A stretch of 64,000 nucleotides of DNA from Galeopsis tetrahit. Lineage: Eukaryota; Streptophyta; Magnoliopsida; Lamiales; Lamiaceae. The notes under the pieces were generated by a model. It ran no database searches. It saw only the letters and a list, made by a program, of their open reading frames with translations, and was not told the origin of the DNA. Location: assembly GCA_963675135.1 (NCBI GenBank), contig OY776122.1, positions 84,020,472-84,084,471 of the forward strand, given 5' to 3'. Positions 57,433 through 64,000 of this stretch are shown here, in pieces. A program made the position numbers and the translations under genes. Each line of letters begins with the position of its first letter. The stretch's first letter is position 1.

Positions 57433-58303
57433 ATGGCAGAAGAATTGAAGCTGTTTAGGTCATGGTCAAGTCCATACGCTTTGAGGGTGGTACATGCCCT
57501 CAAGATTAAAGGCTTAGAGTATGAAACAGTGTTTGAGGATCTAAAAAACAAGAGTGCTTCACTCCTGGAGTACAATCCTATAACCAAGAAGGTACCTGTT
57601 TTAGTGCACAAAGGACAGCCAATCTGTGAGTCCCTTGTGATTCTAGAGTACATTGATGAGACATGGAAGCAGCCTCCCCTCTTTCCTCAAAATCCTTATG
57701 ACAAAGCCATGGCTCGATTTTGGGCAAAATTTGGAGAAGACAAGGTATGTACAATCTTCACTTAGTAATCTGTCTTGATTGGAATTATCTATAAAGATAT
57801 TGCCATAAATTTATGCCAAGACCTACTGTTCATCTGTTGGAGAATCTCACTAACAAAAAGCATGAATTTTCGCACACTTGACATCTTATGCTGTGATACT
57901 ATTAATCTAGAAAAGATAAGTTAGTGATGATCTTTATGAAAAGCAGGTTTTGCCATCGATATGGAGTGTTTTCATTTCTCAAGGAAAAGATCAAGAGGAA
58001 GCTATGGCTCAAGCAGCTGGGAATCTGAAATTCTTGGAACAACAGCTTAAAGGGAAGAAATTCTTTGGTGGGGACACAATTGGTTATCTTGATCTTGCGT
58101 TCGGGTGGATGGCCAATTTGATCAGTATCCTTGAAGAGATTGCTGAACTGAAAGTAATCGATGCAGAGATATTTCCGTGCTTAACAGCATGGATGAATAA
58201 CTTTGCAAATGATCCAGTAATAAAAGAATGCTGGCCACCTCGAGACAAGATGATCGAGAAATTTAAGGCTATGCGTGAACCCTATCTTAAACAGGCTGCA
58301 TGA
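57433..58303 (+). CDS. Tau-class glutathione S-transferase
   Basis: Two exons, 57433-57744 and 57947-58303, 222 aa, the usual tau-class length and single-intron structure. The thioredoxin-like N-domain begins MAEELKLFRSWSSPYALRV; the Ser of the WSSP motif (about 12-13) is the expected catalytic residue that activates glutathione. The GSH-site segment KKVPVLVHKGQPICESLVIL includes the cis-Pro after Val and the Glu-Ser pair that binds the gamma-glutamyl group. The second exon encodes the all-helical C-domain (LDLAFGWMANLISILEE, FPCLTAWMNNF). Expected cytosolic, conjugating glutathione to hydrophobic electrophiles or acting as a ligandin. Individual substrates unknown. Confidence 0.95.
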
Positions 58304-59101
58304 AACAGAATCTATGTGGTTGAGTTTGTGCTTTATTCCTAGTTTCACTGCGAAATAATTAAGAACCAATTGTAGCTGAAGGAGATCATGAGATTATTAA
58401 GAAATGGCAGTCTGTTTCAGATTGATTTGTTTTCAAGTTTGAACATCTTTTTATCTTTATTGATTGTGTTAATGACAGCGCCTGATTGTGAAACTAGATC
58501 GATCAAATTAGTAAACATCAATCCATGGGCATTCTATGCAATTCCAAATTGGTTTTCTTTATAGTCAAATAGTAGTGAGACTAAATGGTGATATTTTTAG
58601 CAGAAACAATTATATAAATTACGTGCATTGTGGTAGCACCAAATTCATTCAAACCTCAAACTCAAGCACATGGAAGAATCATACCTAGCTTAAAGACTTG
58701 ATCCAGGAGACCTTCCATGCTCTAGTACCATTTCCAATGATCACCTGCACAGTTGAAGATATCAATTTACGTAGTCAGGCACGAACTACATTCAAACAAA
58801 AGTTTTAGGATGTTGAAGAAGAGCACAGATTTTACTGAGAAAGCATGAACTTACTTGTATCATATGACTGGCATGAAAAATAAGAGATAGTCAAGAGCAA
58901 CTTGTCTTTGAGACCACCGTATAGGTGAAATTGTCTAATCAATTTAATAAGAAATTGAGCAGTAAAAGTAGATTTTACTCAAAATAGAGGCATTCTGACC
59001 CTTATTTCTGTGCTACTGTCATTTCAGTAGGAATCCATTATCACCAATGATATCTACAGCTACAGGTTCCATCTTTAAATAGATGAAAGTGGTTCACATC
59101 T
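58304..59101. other. Convergent 3' region between GST and PPR genes
   Basis: Holds the 3' UTRs of two convergent genes. I looked for a displaced E+/DYW segment of the PPR gene on the minus strand and did not find one. Confidence 0.5.
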
Positions 59102-61486
59102 CTAACTAGAATTACCCGATTCATGATTTTCGATATGTACTGTGTGACAGTGTGGCAATCCCCACAAACCCGCAGATTCTTCATTATTTTGAATCTCCAG
59201 CCAACTACAACCAGGGTCTTTCTTCAGTCCTTTAGCTTTTAAAGACGCTCTTATCTTTCTCACCTGATCCCACCTTCCCAACGCAGCATATACATTTGAT
59301 GCCAAAATGTGATATCCTGGATCATTATTTTTTAGTTGAAGAACATGTTGAGCAACACGTTCTGCAATCTTCACATCTCCATGTGCTCTGCAGGCACTAA
59401 GGAGCGTTCCCCATATGCTTGCATCAGGCTTCAAAGGCATGGAAATAATGAACTCCTCTGCTTCAGTTAAGAGGCCAGAGCGTGAAAGAAGATCGACCAT
59501 GCAAGCATAGTGTTCCAGCTTTGGCACAATGTTATATTCCGTCTTCATTTGCTCAAAGCAAGCCCGCCCTTCTTGCACTAAACCAGAATGGCTACAGGCG
59601 TATATGACAGCAACAAAGACGACATGATCAGGGAGAATGCCACCTGTCTTCATAAGCTGAAAAGCTTCAAGAGCTTTTCTTCCTTCACCATACATCCCGT
59701 ATGAGGAAATAATGGCTGTCCAAGAAACTACGTCTCTTTCTTTCATTTGCTCAAATGCGAGAATCGAATTCCTTAAACTGCCAGTGTTGGAGTACATTTC
59801 AATCAATGCATTACCAATCGGAATATTGGATTCCAAACCGAATCTAAGAATGCAACCATGCATCTCTTTCCCTTGTCGCTTGGCGATGAGATAAGAACAC
59901 AAAGGCAATGCACTTAAAAAAGTAGGTGCGTCTGGAATTGTTCCCTCTAATCTCATCCTGCTAAGAATTTTGAAACCAAGAATACTGTTGTTAGAATGAC
60001 CACATGAAGCTATTATTGAATTCCACGTAACTATATCTCGAATTTTCATATTCTCAAATTGCTTCAGTGAATCTTCCAACTTTCCACATTTGGCATATGC
60101 ATCCACCAGAGCATTTCCTACAATTTGAGTAGAATCAAATCCTTGTTTTAGTATATGGCAATGGAGTTCCTCTGTATAATTTATGTTTGTTAGTTCTGGA
60201 CAGATAGAAAGAAGTGCCACGTATGTAACAAAATCAGGTTGGAACTTTATCTTCATCCTCCTAAAAAGCTCTATCGCCTCGTGATATGACTGGCTTTCAA
60301 CATATCCATTAAGAAGTGAGTTCCATGACACCAAATCATCGTTCCTCATGTTCTCAAACACTTGTCTTGCATGTAACACATCACCACATTTTGCATACAT
60401 GTTAATAATAATATTAGTGATCAGAGTATCACATTTATATCCATTATTAAGCATGTAATCATGGACAATTCTTCCGAATGTCAAGTCCCCAACATAAGTA
60501 CAAGCACGAAGAACAGAAGTGATAGTCAAAGTATCAGGTTCAAATTGACTGACCATTTCTGAAAATAACCTTATCGACTCTTGATACCAGCCTGATTCAA
60601 AATATCCACAAATTATGGTATTCCAAGTAACACTATCTCTTTGAACCATGTCATTAAAAATCCTCCAGCAATTGACCAACACATTGAACTTAAAATACAT
60701 CGAGAGCAACCCATTACTGACAATCACGTCGCTACGTATTCCAAGCTTCTCCACCAAACCATGAACTATCTCACCCTCTGCAACCTCCCCTAGTCCACCA
60801 CAAGAGAGTAAAACACTCGAGAATGAAAAAGAATCAGGGACTAAGCAGACCGATCTCAATTGAGTATACACTTGCAGTGCTTCCTTGAAGTACCCATGGG
60901 AAGTATAACCAGAAATCAAACTATTCCACGAAACAATGTCTCTATGCGGCATTCCATCAAACAGTTTTTGGGCACGTCTCAATTCATTACATCTTGAATA
61001 CATATCAATCAGGGCATTGTTTATATACAAATCAGACTCAAACCCCGATTCCAAAACATGCTCATGAACAACTCTCCCTTTCTCAAAATCCATCAAACTC
61101 CCACAAGCATTGATAACTGAAGGAAATGTGTAATTATCAGGCTTTACCTCTAATTTTCTCATCTCTGAGTAAAATTCTAATGCTTTTTCATAAAATCTAC
61201 TATGGTTCATCGCCCTAATAATTGTATTCCATATATATGCATTTTTTGAGGATGTATTTCCACGAAAAATTAGTAAAGAAGAAGCAGGGTCTTTCAATTG
61301 GGAGTATTTGGAAATTAATTTACCAGAGAAAAAAAGAGACTTGTGTAATCCAAATATGATTATAAGGGAGTGAAGTTTTTGCAGATTTGTAGTGTTGGGC
61401 GATGAAGACAATGCATTTGAGATTGCAGCACTGTAATTGTATCTGCTTCTACAAGATAAATTACTGAATTGATTTACCGCTTTCAT
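59102..61486 (-). CDS. PLS-class pentatricopeptide repeat protein, lacks DYW domain
   Basis: Single-exon gene of 794 aa, ATG at 61486. After about 45 residues it is a chain of P, L and S motifs, each with signatures such as YIWNTIIRAM, NALIDMYSRC, RDIVSWNSLISGY and MYAKCGDV, ending with E-type motifs (YACMVDLLSRSG, ASIWGTLLSACRAHGD, KGLKKDPGCSWLEIQ). PLS-class PPR proteins bind specific RNA bases in mitochondria or plastids, mostly for C-to-U editing. The architecture resembles Arabidopsis At3g03580-type proteins, which carry a DYW deaminase. Here the frame ends about 25 residues after the SWLEI motif in unrelated sequence (EESAGLWGLPHCHTVHIENH), so E+ and DYW are missing. It would have to recruit deaminase in trans, or it is a truncated allele. 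A targeting peptide is not obvious from the N-terminus. Confidence 0.92.
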   Translation of the reverse strand: MKAVNQFSNLSCRSRYNYSAAISNALSSSPNTTNLQKLHSLIIIFGLHKSLFFSGKLISKYSQLKDPASSLLIFRGNTSSKNAYIWNTIIRAMNHSRFYEKALEFYSEMRKLEVKPDNYTFPSVINACGSLMDFEKGRVVHEHVLESGFESDLYINNALIDMYSRCNELRRAQKLFDGMPHRDIVSWNSLISGYTSHGYFKEALQVYTQLRSVCLVPDSFSFSSVLLSCGGLGEVAEGEIVHGLVEKLGIRSDVIVSNGLLSMYFKFNVLVNCWRIFNDMVQRDSVTWNTIICGYFESGWYQESIRLFSEMVSQFEPDTLTITSVLRACTYVGDLTFGRIVHDYMLNNGYKCDTLITNIIINMYAKCGDVLHARQVFENMRNDDLVSWNSLLNGYVESQSYHEAIELFRRMKIKFQPDFVTYVALLSICPELTNINYTEELHCHILKQGFDSTQIVGNALVDAYAKCGKLEDSLKQFENMKIRDIVTWNSIIASCGHSNNSILGFKILSRMRLEGTIPDAPTFLSALPLCSYLIAKRQGKEMHGCILRFGLESNIPIGNALIEMYSNTGSLRNSILAFEQMKERDVVSWTAIISSYGMYGEGRKALEAFQLMKTGGILPDHVVFVAVIYACSHSGLVQEGRACFEQMKTEYNIVPKLEHYACMVDLLSRSGLLTEAEEFIISMPLKPDASIWGTLLSACRAHGDVKIAERVAQHVLQLKNNDPGYHILASNVYAALGRWDQVRKIRASLKAKGLKKDPGCSWLEIQNNEESAGLWGLPHCHTVHIENHESGNSS

Positions 61487-62663
61487 CTGAAAGGTTGGGG
61501 GGAGGAATTGAAACTGACTTCTTGATTCATTCTTGAGGTATAAATAGTTTACGTTTAAATAAAGTATTTTCCTTTTTTTTTTTTTGGGTGGGGCTAATTA
61601 ACAGAAAAAAAATTAATAATATAATAAAATTACGTGTAAACGTTGAAAATATTTAAAAAAATCAGCTAAATTTTAAAAATCATTTAAAAATAGAGCAATC
61701 AATAAAAAATTAAGAAAATAAAAAAATGAAAAAAATAATAATTAAATCTAAAAAATAAATCAAATAAAAAATTAAGGATTAACGATTATTTTTTTTAAAA
61801 AATTAAAAATAATAAAGAAAAATCAACTCAATATTAAATTAAACAATAAAATCTTTAAAAATAAAATAAAACAAAATAAAATTTAAAAATTTCAACTAAA
61901 ATTTAAAAAATAATTAAATCAATTATATTTTTAATATTTATAATTAATTTAATTAATTCTTAAGATTTAGGTGATTTTTAATTTTTTAGATTTTATTTAT
62001 CATTATTTGAATTCTTAATTTGAATTGATTTTTTAATTAATTATTTTTTACGATTTATTAAAAAAATTACGAATTTATTTATTTTTAATTGATTTCCGAT
62101 TTTTTTATTTGAATAATTTATTTTTTTATTTTTAAAAAATATTTAATTTTTTCAGATTATTTTAAAAAAATATTTGATTTATTTAAATTAATTTTTTTTA
62201 AAGATAATACTTTTCAGATTTTAATTACACTAGTAATTCACCCGTGCGTTGCACGATCAATATATACTTTAATAATCCGTGTTAAATATTAATTGTGTGT
62301 TACAAAAGTTATTATTGTTTCTTTGAAAGAATAATTTAAAATAAAAAATACAGTGATTTAGTATTAATTTAGACAATTAAATTTGACTGATTTTATGATT
62401 AATACAACATATAATATAATAATTCCTGCACTCTTGATTTTAAAAAATGTATACACCATTAACATGACATAAAAAAAAAAACCACTTAATTCAATATGCT
62501 GCAAAATCATAACCAATTAAATCAAGCTAGTGTAATTTAGTTTGACTTTCATATATATATATATTTAAATGCAATCTGCATTTTAAGTTTTTTAAAATAA
62601 ATTTTATATTTTATATTAACTTTAACTTTAATATTTAACTATAAATATCGATTATTTGAATTT
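61487..62663. other. Very AT-rich region with a degenerate MULE-foldback relative
   Basis: 61600-62210 is almost pure A/T with weak symmetry. 61960-62065 resembles the inner right arm of the foldback element near 20060-20165 (GATTTAGG, then TTAGATTTTATTTAT, then TTTGAATTC, then GATTTATTAAA). CACCCGTGCGTTGCACG at 62240-62256 is a short GC-rich near-palindrome of a kind common at plant repeat ends. No gene. Confidence 0.45.
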
Positions 62664-62843
62664 TTTTATTAAAAATAATAGTCATAATACAACGAATAAT
62701 ATTTATTTTAACAAAGCCATATATATAGCCCAAGTGTCCAACACCTTACAATTATTCCAATATTAATTTAAATAATATAAAATTGTATTATTTATACAGT
62801 CATATACCGAACATAAAATATAGGAGAGAAGAACAGTAAAGTT
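62664..62843. repeat. Direct repeat, left copy
   Basis: About 180 bp ending AGAACAGTAAAGTTG, repeated at 63130-63293 (shared AACACCTTACAATTAT, TATTAATTTAAA, AATATAAAAT). The two copies are separated only by the MITE at 62844-63120. Confidence 0.85.
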
Positions 62844-63120
62844 GTACTCCTTTGGTTCCACAACCGTTTGCACACTTACCTTATTTGTCCGTCCCACAAT
62901 TGTTTGCACACCCATAAATGAAAACTCTTTCATATACCCCAACCTCACAATATTCACATATTTACATAAAATGCTATTACTTTTACACTCTTTCCAATCA
63001 CATTTTTTACTTTATTCATATAGTTTTACAAAATTACCCCTCAGCACTCCACTTATTACACTTTTTTCTTAATAAGTGTGCCCACTTTATGGTGCAAACA
63101 CTTTCGGGACGGAGGGAGTA
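62844..63120. mobile_element. Stowaway MITE
   Basis: 277 bp, TACTCCTTTGGTTCCACAAC ... TTTCGGGACGGAGGGAGTA, TA at both ends, with further mirrored sequence (CCGTTTGCACACTT and its inverse GTGCAAACAC). No coding capacity. Sits exactly at the end of one copy of a direct repeat. Confidence 0.85.
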
Positions 63121-63129
63121 TTAATTAAA

Positions 63130-63293
63130 GATAATACAATGAATAATATTTTTTTAACAAAACAATATAGCCTAAGTGCCAAACACCTTACAATTATCTC
63201 AGTATTAATTTAAACAATATAAAATCGTTTGGTTTATACAACCATATATAGAACTTAGAATATAGGATAGAAGAATAAATAGTGAAGTTGTGA
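63130..63293. repeat. Direct repeat, right copy
   Basis: Matches 62664-62843 at moderate identity with small indels. At its end it reads GAAGTTGTGATG where the other copy reads AAAGTTG followed by the MITE, so it approximates the empty site. Confidence 0.85.
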
Positions 63294-63700
63294 TGATGCA
63301 TTCAGTAGAGACTCCAAAAAACCTATGTGACTTGTTTTTAGCACTTGGACCAGTTGATACGTAAACCATGCAAGTATCCCGATGATCTCATATGTGTTAG
63401 TGTTACAATGAACTTGTTATGGCTTAAAACTAATTAGAAGCGTGTGCAGGGGAATCCTTAGATCCCAAAACACACGCATCTGCGGATCCAAAAGCTGCCC
63501 TCTTGCACAGGATGAGGGAAGCCTCCCCCTATTTATGGAGCTTGCTTAGAACCTCATCCTACAAACAAAAAAAAATTATATTTTCGGGGGTAAAATGAGA
63601 ACCATAACTTTTTGGACTGAAAATTTAAGGACAGTAACTTTTAAAAGTTACGAATTGAGGTCAAAACAGACCAAATCAACCAAAATCAGACTAAATTTGC

Positions 63701-63906
63701 TGCCCTTAAATTGTCAACCCGAAAAGTTACGGTTCTAAAACTGCCAATCTGAAAAGTAAATTATTAAATTCACGAAAACTGAACTTAATTACCCTTTTGG
63801 ATGAAAAGACCAAGCCAGAATTTGAAAGTTAATGCCCTTAAATTGTCAACACGAAAAGTTACGGTTTTAAAACTGTCAATCCGAAAAGTAAATTATTAAA
63901 TTCACA
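63701..63906. repeat. Direct repeat, 2 x about 72 bp at 132-bp spacing
   Basis: TGCCCTTAAATTGTCAAC starts copies at 63701 and 63833, each running through GAAAAGTTACGGTT and GAAAAGTAAATTATTAAATT. The copies are close to identical. Shorter GAAAAGTTACGGTT- and AGTTACG-like motifs also occur at 63645-63660. Probably part of an element that extends past the window. Confidence 0.85.
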
Positions 63907-64000
63907 AAACATTAACTCAAATACCTCTTTCAGACGAAGAGAGCGAGCCAAAAGAGTAGAAAACTATAATAGATTCATGTTGAAAATGAGATGCTTTTAA

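Noticed and set aside
55857..58303. SDR plus GST as a metabolic gene cluster
   Set aside because: Only two adjacent enzymes of large families, with no terpene synthase, P450 or other pathway gene nearby.

Overview
The window is nuclear DNA of a flowering plant, most likely a eudicot. The host genes contain short GT-AG introns and encode plant families: NPH3/BTB, PLS-type PPR, tau-class GST and SDR110C-type dehydrogenase. Intergenic DNA is AT-rich and full of Copia, Athila, Tat, LINE, MULE, hAT and Stowaway-type elements. A piece of plastid rps16 is present at 16430-16765. Placement below eudicots is not supportable from the sequence alone.

Layout. 1-3156: 3' part of a Ty1/Copia retrotransposon. 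4661-8051 (-): nine-exon RFC3-like AAA+ gene. 10086-12051 (+): BTB-NPH3 gene. 13827-15879 (+): EF-hand membrane protein gene. 16430-16765: plastid-derived rps16 fragment. 16877-18709 (-): small prefoldin-like gene. 18911-33009: inferred TIR DNA element that contains a MULE-like foldback (19134-20529) and an Athila Ty3/gypsy element (21377-32923). The Athila element is split by a hAT-like element (26923-27471), which itself contains a Stowaway (26995-27314). 33714-47781: a second nest, in which a Stowaway MITE was hit by a 5'-truncated LINE, and the LINE by a young Tat-lineage Ty3/gypsy element (34355-46226). 47780-51750: local duplications, one copy of which preserves the empty site of the second nest. 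51915-53972 (-): small secreted Cys-rich protein gene. 55020-55346 (+): small two-TM protein. 55857-56809 (+): SDR. 57433-58303 (+): tau GST. 59102-61486 (-): PPR gene. 61487-64000: AT-rich DNA, MITE and direct repeats.

All exon chains were built by hand from GT/AG sites and phase. Each closes in frame: RFC3-like 685 aa, NPH3 567 aa, EF-hand 164 aa, prefoldin-like 73 aa, secreted protein 127 aa, SDR 284 aa, GST 222 aa. These genes are unrelated and do not form a cluster or operon.

The most unusual object is the Tat element. It carries gag-pol on the minus strand with a second, archaeal-type RNase H domain. Between pol and the 3' LTR lies an apparently spliced four-exon gene on the opposite strand with its own TATA box, and a tandem array of 36-37 bp hairpin units separates the two convergent transcription units. 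Its two 725-bp LTRs differ at one base that I could find and it has a perfect 5-bp target duplication. Pol has one in-frame stop, and the antisense gene has one frameshift in a poly-C run. The Copia frameshift also lies in a poly-C run, which raises the possibility of base-calling errors.
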